Assembly (NCBI RefSeq): GCF_011516825.1
Contig: NZ_WOTA01000019.1
Location: 23,687-87,686 of the forward strand
Source of the DNA: Acetobacter oeni
Lineage (GTDB): Bacteria; Pseudomonadota; Alphaproteobacteria; Acetobacterales; Acetobacteraceae
Direction of reading: 5' to 3'
DNA length: 64,000 nt
Positions 1-7,323 of this stretch are shown here, piece by piece. The translations under genes and the position numbers were made by a program. The notes under the pieces are model-generated. The model saw only the letters and a list, made by a program, of their open reading frames with translations, ran no database searches and was not told where the DNA came from. Position 1 is the stretch's first letter. Every line of letters begins with the position of its first letter.

Positions 1-1069
1 CGGGGCCAGCGGCCATCAGATCCGCGAGACGGCCGAGACTGAGGCGACCGGCGCTGACGTGATCGAGCATGAGCGGAACGATGGTCTGCACGCCGGTAAG
101 ACCAGCGGGACATTCGGGCCACGGTCTTGCCTTGGCTTCGAGCGGATGCGGAGCGTGATCGGAAGAGACGACATCGACGGTGCCGTTGCGGATTGCTTCC
201 CAGCTTGCCTCGTAATGACTGCGGTCGCGGATCGGAGGGTTCATGACAGCAAGGCCACCGAGCTGGTCGTAGCAGTCGGGGCCGAACTGAGTGAGATGGT
301 TGACGAGGACTTCGACTGTAGCGATGTCGCGGAATCCCTGGAGGTATTTCAGTTCTTCGGCGGTGGAAGTGTGGAGAATATGGGCGGGGCGCCGGGTTTT
401 ACGGGCCAGAGCCATGATGCGGCGGGTGCCGAGAAAGGCACATTCGACATCGCGCCAGACGGCATGGGTGCTGTAGGGCATACCGGAGTGGAACTCTTTT
501 CGGCGGGCCTGGAGGCGGTATTCGTCTTCGGAGTGATAGGCGATGCGGCGGTGGCCGTGGCGCATGACGGCCTCAAGCCCGGTATCGTCTTCGATCATCA
601 GATTGCCGGTGGAGGACCCGGCAAAAACCTTGACGGCGCAGACTCCCTCGAACTGTTCGTATTCAGCGAGATGTTCGGTGTTTTCTCTTGTGGCGCCGAC
701 GTAGAAGCCGAAATCGGTCCAGGAGTGACGTGAGGCATATTCCTGTTTCCAGCGCAGCATCTCGTTGTTTGTGATGGGCGGACTGGTGTTCGGCATGTCG
801 AACACGGTTGTGATGCCGCCGAGAGCTGCGGCATGGGTTCCGGTCGGAATACTCTCCACGGCGGCATTGCCGGGATCGCGGAGATGAACATGGGCGTCGA
901 TAAGACCGGGGAGGACGTGCAGGCCGGCGGCGTCGATGGTTTCAGCGGCTTCGGCAGTTGCGGAGACAGTCAAGTCGGCAATGCGGCCGGAAATCACACC
1001 GATATCGGTTTTTGCTTCGCCCCAGGGGAGGATGCAGGTTCCGTTCCGGATGATCAGGTCGTAGCGCAT
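1..1069 (-). CDS. pyrC: Dihydroorotase, N-terminal 356 residues (truncated by window edge)
   Basis: Zinc amidohydrolase that closes N-carbamoyl-aspartate to dihydroorotate in pyrimidine synthesis. The reverse strand reads from ATG at 1069 (MRYDLIIRNG) without a stop to base 1. The metal-binding signature DAHVHLRDPG lies near residue 60. A lysine follows at CAVKVF, the later metal histidines are in HILHTS and VLVNHL, and VSSDHAPH supplies the catalytic aspartate. A purine-rich AGGAAAG precedes the start. About 85-90 C-terminal residues of a typical 440-residue protein are missing beyond the window. The family also contains allantoinase and hydantoinase, but the motifs and length fit a class I dihydroorotase best. 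Family assignment is firm; substrate is inferred. Confidence 0.9.
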   Translation of the reverse strand, partial: MRYDLIIRNGTCILPWGEAKTDIGVISGRIADLTVSATAEAAETIDAAGLHVLPGLIDAHVHLRDPGNAAVESIPTGTHAAALGGITTVFDMPNTSPPITNNEMLRWKQEYASRHSWTDFGFYVGATRENTEHLAEYEQFEGVCAVKVFAGSSTGNLMIEDDTGLEAVMRHGHRRIAYHSEDEYRLQARRKEFHSGMPYSTHAVWRDVECAFLGTRRIMALARKTRRPAHILHTSTAEELKYLQGFRDIATVEVLVNHLTQFGPDCYDQLGGLAVMNPPIRDRSHYEASWEAIRNGTVDVVSSDHAPHPLEAKARPWPECPAGLTGVQTIVPLMLDHVSAGRLSLGRLADLMAAGP

Positions 1070-1388
1070 GGGCCGGTCTTTCCTGTCGTGTGCGACGGAT
1101 CGCAGCGTTTCGGTTTGTGTGTTTTGTTTACGCGATCGGGCGGCGGCGTCCTAGTCTGGATCGGCATTCGGGGATGCTGCCTCAGCGTGCAGATACATTT
1201 ATCGGACGGGTGCGGTATCACGAGGATGCGGGCGGAATGGTCGATGGTCATTCGGGAAGATTTCCGATTACATATCAGGCTTGCTGAAGCGGAGGCGGTC
1301 CATCTGGTAACGCGGGAGCGTTTGTCTTCAGTTATTCCGGCTGGAAGCGGCGCGTTTCAGTCCTGCACCGCTCTGTCAGGCTGAATTC
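1070..1388. other. Intergenic stretch with no supported gene
   Basis: This 319-bp stretch separates the pyrC start from the end of the CPBP protease gene. Short open frames on both strands show no family features, and I see no convincing hairpin with a T-run. It must carry the pyrC promoter on the reverse strand, but no clear -35/-10 pair stands out. Confidence 0.4.
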
Positions 1389-2066
1389 TCAGTGATGATG
1401 CCATGCGGCGCCGGTATAGAAAAAACGTCCATGGTCGACGGTGAAAATCAGGCAGCCGCAGAATGTATGTTCCAGACGGGTCAGTTTCAGAGATCTGTGT
1501 CGGGCGTAATCACGGGCGAAGAGGAAACCGCCGGCAAGTGTCATGACGATTGCGATCGGGTTGAGAAAGATGATGTGAGCAGAGCCGAAGCTGAGAGAAC
1601 TGACGGCGATGAGGATCGTGGTTCGACCAAAGAGTGGCGCGTAACGGGTAAACAGGAACTGGCGACAGAGCATTTCCTGCGGCCAGACGGAGAGCAGTGG
1701 CTACAGGACCATGAGCGCGCTCCGGAATAATGGGCTGTGCAGGGGCAGGTTAAGGAATGTCCGTGGCCAGATCCACCAGCTTGTCAGCGTGATGAGGAAA
1801 CCGGGTATTCCGAAGCGGATGAACAGCTTACTGCGTTCGTGATCCGGATCGTGAGGCGCTGGTGCTTCACGCTTTGTAGTGAGCCAGGCGAAGCCGGCGC
1901 CGAGCCAGAGTGCGGCGAAAAGCACGCCGGGACGACGGATGACGAGGATCAGGAGCGGGGCACCGATGAAAATGAATGCGAATTCGAGGGTGAGGCGAAG
2001 TCGGTAACAGGCGGAGATTACCGGTATGGATTGCAGCATACAGCTTATGTTTCCGGCTTGTGGCAT
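1389..2066 (-). pseudogene. CPBP-family intramembrane glutamic protease, interrupted by an in-frame amber codon
   Basis: Two reading-frame pieces, 2066-1704 and 1700-1389, are in the same frame and separated only by a TAG at 1703-1701. Read through, they give one membrane protein of about 225 residues. The N-terminal part has the hydrophobic segment LEFAFIFIGAPLLILV. After the stop comes PLLSVWPQEMLCRQFLFTRY, which matches the CPBP (Abi) motif with its glutamate and arginine (QExxxR). The amber codon sits where this family commonly has tyrosine (YPLLS), so a single TAC/TAT to TAG change explains it. The later motif SSLSFGSAHIIFLNP supplies the second active-site helix with its histidine. Either a recent nonsense mutation or a sequencing error. 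The function of the intact protein is unknown. Confidence 0.75.
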
Positions 2067-2158
2067 GAAGCCGGGACAGGAAGACCGCTTGCGTGTAATC
2101 GGGCCGTTCGTTCATTGTAGTACGAACTGCCGGGATGTACGACGTGCAGAGGGATGGA

Positions 2159-2794
2159 ATGAACAGCAGGGCCAGAGTGATTTCTCTTTCCAGGCGGGTG
2201 CCACATCGTCATACACTCTCTGAAGATATCTATGCTTTCCTTATTGGCTGCTCGATGATTGTGATCGGGCTTGCCTGTTTACATAAGGCGGGGCTGGTGA
2301 CGGGTGGTGTGGCGGGGATTGCTCTGCTGGTTTCATATTTTGTTCCTGTTTCTCCGGGAGTTCTGTTTTCCCTCATCAACATTCCGTTTCTGATCTTTGC
2401 TTTTAAGGCAATGGGACATTCTTTTGCCCTTAGGACCGTGATTGTAAGCGTATCAGTCACGGTCCTGGCGCTGGGTGTGCCGGACGTGATCGGTCTAAGC
2501 TATATCGATCCTGTTTTTGCAGCGATTTTCGGGGGGACTATTATCGGTATGGGCATTCTGTCACTGGCACGACATCGGGCTGGCGTGGGTGGCACGGGTG
2601 TTGTGACCCTGTGGTTGCAAAAGAAGCGCGGGATCAATGCCGGGCGAACGCAGCTTGCGATTGATACGGTGATTTTGCTGGTGTCGTTGCTGGCTCTGCC
2701 CTGGCGGCAGGTTCTGATTTCAGCGCTCAGCGCGGCGGCACTGAGCGGAGTGATGATCGTGTTTCATCGACCGGAACGGTATCTGGGGCATTGA
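2159..2794 (+). CDS. YitT-family integral membrane protein
   Basis: A 211-residue hydrophobic protein with about five to six membrane segments and the glycine-rich pattern of YitT/DUF161 proteins, for example KAGLVTGGVAGIALLVSYF near the N-terminus and GTIIGMGILSLARH mid-protein. The start at 2159 (MNSRARV) is preferred because AGAGGG lies five bases upstream; an in-frame ATG at 2135 would add eight residues. It is divergent from the broken CPBP gene and stands alone. Members are thought to be membrane transport or permease-like proteins, but no substrate is established and none is implied here. Confidence 0.78.
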   Translation: MNSRARVISLSRRVPHRHTLSEDIYAFLIGCSMIVIGLACLHKAGLVTGGVAGIALLVSYFVPVSPGVLFSLINIPFLIFAFKAMGHSFALRTVIVSVSVTVLALGVPDVIGLSYIDPVFAAIFGGTIIGMGILSLARHRAGVGGTGVVTLWLQKKRGINAGRTQLAIDTVILLVSLLALPWRQVLISALSAAALSGVMIVFHRPERYLGH

Positions 2795-3092
2795 AGGACG
2801 GATGTCCCGCAAGCTCCCTGGACGGGTGCCTTTCGTTCCCGGCTTGATGTCTGATGCTGTCGCCAGGATTGAGCATCTGATGAGCCCCGCGTCCGATAGT
2901 CCTCCTCACTCCGATCATGATGGAGGGGTGGTATATTATTTATTTCTGCTAACAGCTCTATAATCGTCAGATGTTTTTATTTAGAAAAAACAGATGATAA
3001 TTGTGTTTCGTAATTATTCATTACTCCCACCGTCCGGAAAACTCTGATTTTTTCTCAGTATTCTGATTTTATTACGTCTGTTCTCCGTTTTT
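2795..3092. other. Intergenic, AT-rich in its right half
   Basis: A convergent spacer between the YitT gene and the AsnB-type gene. Bases from about 2930 to 3075 are clearly AT-rich, with A- and T-runs. No gene is supported. It presumably terminates transcription from both sides, but I did not find a clean stem followed by a T-run. Confidence 0.35.
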
Positions 3093-4868
3093 TCAGGCAG
3101 AAAGTATCTCGAAAACGTCTTTTGTGCGGTCCATGCCTTCCAGGTGAACGCGATGCCAGAGGGCGTAGAAAAGAAGAGTCCAGGCAGCGGGGGCGGCTTT
3201 GCGGACAGAGGCGTTCGCGAAGAGAGTGCGGACGCTGGCAGGATCGGCTATGGCTGCAATGAAAGGTTGCCGGGCCATGAGTGGTCCCAGGCGGGAGGAT
3301 TCCTGTGCGATCCATTCTCCGACGGGCACGGTAAAGCCTTTCTTGGGAGCAAAAGGATCTGCGTTCGGGAGTTCGCGTTCGAGCCAGCGGCGGAGGAGGT
3401 ATTTGCCTTTACCGTCCCGGATACGCAGGGTGTCGGGGAGGCGCCAGGTGGCGTTGGCTATGGCCGGATCGAGCAGTGGCGTCCGGCCTTCGAGACCATG
3501 ATCCATCAGGCAGCGGTCGAGTTTGAGAAGCAGGTCGTTGGGAAGCCATTCGGCCATGTCGATGGCCTGAAAGGCTGAAAGACGCGTGGGGATATGTGTC
3601 AGATCGCGTTCGGTGGTGGTGAGGCTGTTACGCCAGTGGGCGGAGTGGTCAGGACGGAGCACGTCAAGACCATCAAAGATACCTTTGCGGCGCATTTTGC
3701 GACCGCCGCGCCACCAGGGACGGAGGGCACGGCGGTACCGACCGTAACCGGCGAAAAGTTCGTCGCCGCCTTCACCGGAGAGAACGACCGTGGCGCTTTC
3801 GCGGGCGCGGCGGGCAAGGAGCCAGGTCGGGACGATCGCATAATCAGCGACCGGATCGTCCATGCATCCGGCTATAGCGGGGAGATGCCGCCAGAAATCT
3901 TCTCGCTTGATACGAACGATTTCGTGAATCGCGCCTGTTGACTGAGCAAGGTGGGCGGCCTGTTCGCTTTCGTTGGCGACGTTGCTGGTATCGAAGGTCG
4001 CCGTCCATGTCAGAAGTCGTGCGCCCTGCCCTGCTTCACGACGCAGGCGCGACATGGCGGCGAGGACGGTGCTGCTGTCGATGCCACCGGAGAGGAACAG
4101 GCCGAAAGGGACATCGGCGCGTTCATGGACACGGACGCTGTCCATGATGGCTGCGTCGAGACGTGTCAGCGCAGCGCGTTCGTCGATCTGCTCGACGGGG
4201 CCGGACGGAAGAGCTGACTGGCGTGTACGGTGTGTGATGCATCCTGATTTTATATGGAGGGTTTCTCCTGGCAGGATGCGGGAGATGCCTGGAAAGATCG
4301 TGGGGCTGCCGGTGGTGAACTGGAGTTGCAGAAGTTCGCTGCGTTTGACGGGATCAATGCCGGGCGGGACAAGACCGGCGGCAATCAGGGTGGCGGGTTC
4401 CGAGGCAAAGGCGATACCGTCCGGAAGTTCGCTGATGTAGAGCGGCTTGATACCAAACGGGTCACGGGCGAGAACCAGAGAGTTCTGGTCACTATCATAG
4501 ATAGCGATAGCATACATACCGCGCAGGCGAAGGGCGAAGGCAGTTTTGTCACGTTGCCAGAGACGGAGGGCGGATTCGCAATCGCTGCCGGTGGTGTAAT
4601 GATCGTTTCCGATCTCGGCACGCATGTCGGGATCGTTGTAGATCTCGCCATTGGCGATCATGGCGGCGGAGCCGGCATGAATGGGCTGGTCACCCCCTTC
4701 GAGATCTATGATCGACAGGCGGGTATGGATAAGATCGGCGCGGACGAGGCGTTCGATTCTGATGCCGTTCGGGCCACGATGGGCGAGCGCTGACGCGAAA
4801 CGATCAAGCGTAGCATCGTCACGTGGTGCGGCGCCGGGTTTGTAAACGATACCGCCGATCCCGCACAT
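3093..4868 (-). CDS. Glutamine-dependent asparagine synthase-family amidotransferase
   Basis: A 591-residue two-domain enzyme. The N-terminal glutaminase domain begins MCGIGG, where Cys2 is the nucleophile, followed by HRGPNG, TRLSIIDLEGG and NGEIYN. The C-terminal synthetase domain has the PPi-loop LSGGIDSS near residue 245 and SGEGGDELFAGYGRY. The family makes amides or peptide-like bonds via an adenylated carboxylate. The gene starts one base after the stop of the upstream glycosyltransferase gene and is last in a three-gene operon with two glycosyltransferases. That context favours a role in decorating a surface polysaccharide over housekeeping asparagine synthesis, although true asparagine synthesis cannot be excluded. 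Reading upstream of MCGIGG is open but lies inside the neighbour, and Cys2 fixes the start. Confidence 0.88.
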   Translation of the reverse strand: MCGIGGIVYKPGAAPRDDATLDRFASALAHRGPNGIRIERLVRADLIHTRLSIIDLEGGDQPIHAGSAAMIANGEIYNDPDMRAEIGNDHYTTGSDCESALRLWQRDKTAFALRLRGMYAIAIYDSDQNSLVLARDPFGIKPLYISELPDGIAFASEPATLIAAGLVPPGIDPVKRSELLQLQFTTGSPTIFPGISRILPGETLHIKSGCITHRTRQSALPSGPVEQIDERAALTRLDAAIMDSVRVHERADVPFGLFLSGGIDSSTVLAAMSRLRREAGQGARLLTWTATFDTSNVANESEQAAHLAQSTGAIHEIVRIKREDFWRHLPAIAGCMDDPVADYAIVPTWLLARRARESATVVLSGEGGDELFAGYGRYRRALRPWWRGGRKMRRKGIFDGLDVLRPDHSAHWRNSLTTTERDLTHIPTRLSAFQAIDMAEWLPNDLLLKLDRCLMDHGLEGRTPLLDPAIANATWRLPDTLRIRDGKGKYLLRRWLERELPNADPFAPKKGFTVPVGEWIAQESSRLGPLMARQPFIAAIADPASVRTLFANASVRKAAPAAWTLLFYALWHRVHLEGMDRTKDVFEILSA

Positions 4869-4869
4869 C

Positions 4870-6108
4870 TCAGGCGCCCTGGTAAGCGTCGGGGGCGACG
4901 CGCCGGAGAAACACGGACCAGGCCGCCAGAACGGGTTTGGGAGCAAAATCGTGTTCGTAGGTGGCGCGACCGGCAACGGCGAGGCGGTGGGCCAGAGCAT
5001 GGTCGGACAGGACGGTCTGCATGGCGGCGGCGAGCATTTTGTCGTCATCAATGCTGGCGAGGAGGCCATTGCGTCCGTGGACGATAAGTTCACGGGGACC
5101 TTGTGAGGCAGCGGCCACGACGGGACGGACGGCGGAGAAGCCTTCGATCACGACGTTGCCGAGCGGTTCGTGGCGCGAGGGGCAGACGAACAGGTCGCAG
5201 GCGCGGATGAGGCCTGGCGGATCGACCCAGCCGGGCATGTGAACACGGTCAGAGACACGCTCGGTACGGGTCAGAGTTTCCAGGGCTTCGCGTTCCGGTC
5301 CCTCCCCGGCGATCATCAGGTGGACGCCGGGGACGCGGGCGATGGCGCGGATGAGAACATCAAAGGCCTTATTGGTGTGCAGACGTCCGAGAGCGAGGAT
5401 GAACGGAACACCATCGGGAATTTCGGCAGGACGTTTCGGGGCGACGTGTCCGATGTCGGTGGCGAAATTGGGGACATAGTGAACCTGGCTTTCCGGCCAG
5501 CCCTGTCGTGTCATCCAGGAGACCAGCCCGCGGGTGTTGCCTATGAGGTGGGTGCATCGGCGGTAATAGGAGAGGTCATAAAAGCCTCCCAGGCGTCCGG
5601 TGAGCGTCCACGGGCCGGTCGGTGTGAAACGGGCGGCGCGATTCATCCAGGCGACGACGACAGTGGGAGAGAAGTTTTTCAGGGCTGCGTTGAGGCGGGG
5701 CCGGGTGAGGAGGTCGGCCTGCCCGCCGAAGCGGAGTTCGCGCGGCGTAAGGTTTCCGGCCTGGAGCCGGACGAGACGTTCGGCATTACGGCGAATGACC
5801 GGGAGAACGTCGAGACCGCTTTTTGCCTGAGCGATACAAAGACGTTCGAAGAAAAGCTCGGCGCCTCCGGCTGCGGCGCCGGCCATGACGTGGGCGACGC
5901 GAACCGGAGTTACGGGGGGCTCGGGCAACGGCAGTTCGCCGGGATCCAGGATTTCCGGTACGGATTTATGGAATGGCTCCGGGGACAAGGTCGATGAAAG
6001 GGACGCAATCGTCCGGACATGGGGCGGCGTTCCCGGGTGCGGTCCGGGATATGGGTCTGGTATTGAGTCGCCCCCGTCCCGGAACAATTCATTTTTTATG
6101 CCGCTCAC
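4870..6108 (-). CDS. GT4-family glycosyltransferase
   Basis: A 412-residue retaining glycosyltransferase of GT-B fold. The Rossmann-like start RVAHVMAGAAAGGAELFFERL is preceded by about 65 proline-rich residues. The C-terminal nucleotide-sugar half has FILALGRLHTNKAFDVLIRA, the loop MIAGEGPEREALE, and the E-x7-E-type signature SRHEPLGNVVIEGFSA. Translation starts at a GTG (6108) whose bases overlap the stop of the upstream heptosyltransferase gene. GGAG nine bases upstream supports this start. It is the middle gene of the glycan operon (GT9, GT4, AsnB-type). The donor and acceptor sugars cannot be read from sequence; the family commonly builds lipopolysaccharide cores or exopolysaccharide. 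Confidence 0.88.
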   Translation of the reverse strand: MSGIKNELFRDGGDSIPDPYPGPHPGTPPHVRTIASLSSTLSPEPFHKSVPEILDPGELPLPEPPVTPVRVAHVMAGAAAGGAELFFERLCIAQAKSGLDVLPVIRRNAERLVRLQAGNLTPRELRFGGQADLLTRPRLNAALKNFSPTVVVAWMNRAARFTPTGPWTLTGRLGGFYDLSYYRRCTHLIGNTRGLVSWMTRQGWPESQVHYVPNFATDIGHVAPKRPAEIPDGVPFILALGRLHTNKAFDVLIRAIARVPGVHLMIAGEGPEREALETLTRTERVSDRVHMPGWVDPPGLIRACDLFVCPSRHEPLGNVVIEGFSAVRPVVAAASQGPRELIVHGRNGLLASIDDDKMLAAAMQTVLSDHALAHRLAVAGRATYEHDFAPKPVLAAWSVFLRRVAPDAYQGA

Positions 6109-7016
6109 GATTTTTGCTCCGGGGCAGCGACTGGCAGCATGGTCAGGGCGCGATCAATGACGGCCTGTATTTCCAGCCCGGCTATGGGCGCTTCGCCTTC
6201 CGGGCCGGGTGCGGCGATCCATGTGGCGTTCTGACCACTCGGGGCGTATTCACTGGCTTTTGAAGGGCCGAACAGGCCAAGCGTCTGAATGCCGGCGGCG
6301 GCGGCCAGGTGCATCAGGCCTGAATCATTTCCGATAAACAGAGCGCAGAGTTCGAGCATGGCAGCAGTCTCTGCGAGGGTGAAGCGTCCCCCGGCGTCGA
6401 TGCTGCCGGGGATAGCGAGGAGCGGAGCGGCTGTTTGCCGTTCGGTTTCTCCCGGACCATAGAACACGGCGAGGCGCATGTCAGGTCGTGCTTCTGAGAG
6501 TGCTGTCCAGAGAACAACGAAGTGGTCGGCGGGCCAGATTTTACCGGACCAGTTGGCAGTGGGGCCGAGCGCGATCAGGGGCTGTGTACCGAGGAGGGCG
6601 CGTGCTTTTTCCGTGTCCCGGGGATCTGTCCAGATCACCGGCATGGGCGGCGGGGCGAGCCCGAAGAGTTGTGCAACGTGGGCGAGGCGCGGGCCAGGCC
6701 GGCGTCCGCCGCGCATGATCCGACGCCGGCGCGCCCACAGGAAGAAGCTGGTGGCGGAACCGCGCAGATCGACGATGAGATCCCATCGGGTCAGAACACA
6801 GTGACGCCAGAGATCGATCCAGTGGAGATCGTAGCGGCGTTTGGTAACGGTGATGACCCGATCGAGCCCGGGCATATGCTGAAACAGTCCGGCGGCAACA
6901 GGACCGCAGGCGATGGTAAAGCGGGCGCCGGGGCAGGTCTGGCGCAGATATTCCAGAAGACCGGTGGAAATGACCGCGTCGCCGAGGCGGCTTGCCGTGA
7001 TAAAAAGAATGCGCAT
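6105..7016 (-). CDS. Heptosyltransferase-type GT9 glycosyltransferase
   Basis: A 303-residue protein starting MRILFITASRLGD, the typical N-terminus of ADP-heptose:LPS heptosyltransferases. It is followed by DLIVDLRGS, the motif LIALGPTANWSGKIWP and the C-terminal FIGNDSGLMHLAAAAG with TLGLFGPS, all hallmarks of GT9. It probably adds heptose or a related sugar to the lipopolysaccharide core at the cytoplasmic face of the inner membrane. An in-frame extension reaches back to 7148 but has unlikely Arg/Pro-rich content, so the start at 7016 is chosen by homology. It is first in the operon and overlaps the next gene by four bases. Confidence 0.88.
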   Translation of the reverse strand: MRILFITASRLGDAVISTGLLEYLRQTCPGARFTIACGPVAAGLFQHMPGLDRVITVTKRRYDLHWIDLWRHCVLTRWDLIVDLRGSATSFFLWARRRRIMRGGRRPGPRLAHVAQLFGLAPPPMPVIWTDPRDTEKARALLGTQPLIALGPTANWSGKIWPADHFVVLWTALSEARPDMRLAVFYGPGETERQTAAPLLAIPGSIDAGGRFTLAETAAMLELCALFIGNDSGLMHLAAAAGIQTLGLFGPSKASEYAPSGQNATWIAAPGPEGEAPIAGLEIQAVIDRALTMLPVAAPEQKS

Positions 7017-7323
7017 CGGAGCGAGTGATAGCGCGGCGCGGGGGGGATGGTCGAGAGGGCGTAACCTGCGCCGGGCAGGCCTCGCCCGGAACGCATTGCG
7101 CAGGAAAATATTTATCGGAGATGACACCGGCTGGCCCGCGGTCGTCATGAGGGACAGTGGCTGGCTGAGGCGGAATTATTTTTTGGAAATCGGTTTTGTC
7201 TGCTTTCAGATGTTCAGCCTGTTTCTATCGGGATTCCAGGACAGAAAGATGGTTTCCGGCGCAGCCTTTCCCGTGCGGGATGGAGGAAATCGCGCCATGC
7301 AGCGCGATTTCCCTTATCTGGAA
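7017..7323. other. Intergenic between CotH-type gene and glycan operon
   Basis: A 307-bp spacer between two reverse-strand units. It must hold the promoter of the heptosyltransferase operon and the 3' end of the CotH-type transcript. The only clear structure is the perfect inverted repeat at 7285-7312. No gene is supported. Confidence 0.4.
7285..7312 (-). terminator. Perfect 11-bp stem-loop downstream of the CotH-type gene
   Basis: GGAAATCGCGC (7285-7295), a six-base loop, then GCGCGATTTCC (7302-7312) form a perfect stem about 12 bases after the reverse-strand stop at 7324. No T-run follows, so it may act as an RNA-stabilising end or a weak or factor-dependent terminator. Confidence 0.5.

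Noticed and set aside
59..733. Long forward open frame opposite pyrC
   Set aside because: It is the complementary strand of a clear dihydroorotase gene; its translation has no family features.
1701..1703. Programmed amber readthrough or pyrrolysine insertion in the CPBP gene
   Set aside because: No pyrrolysine machinery or readthrough context is seen; a nonsense mutation is simpler.
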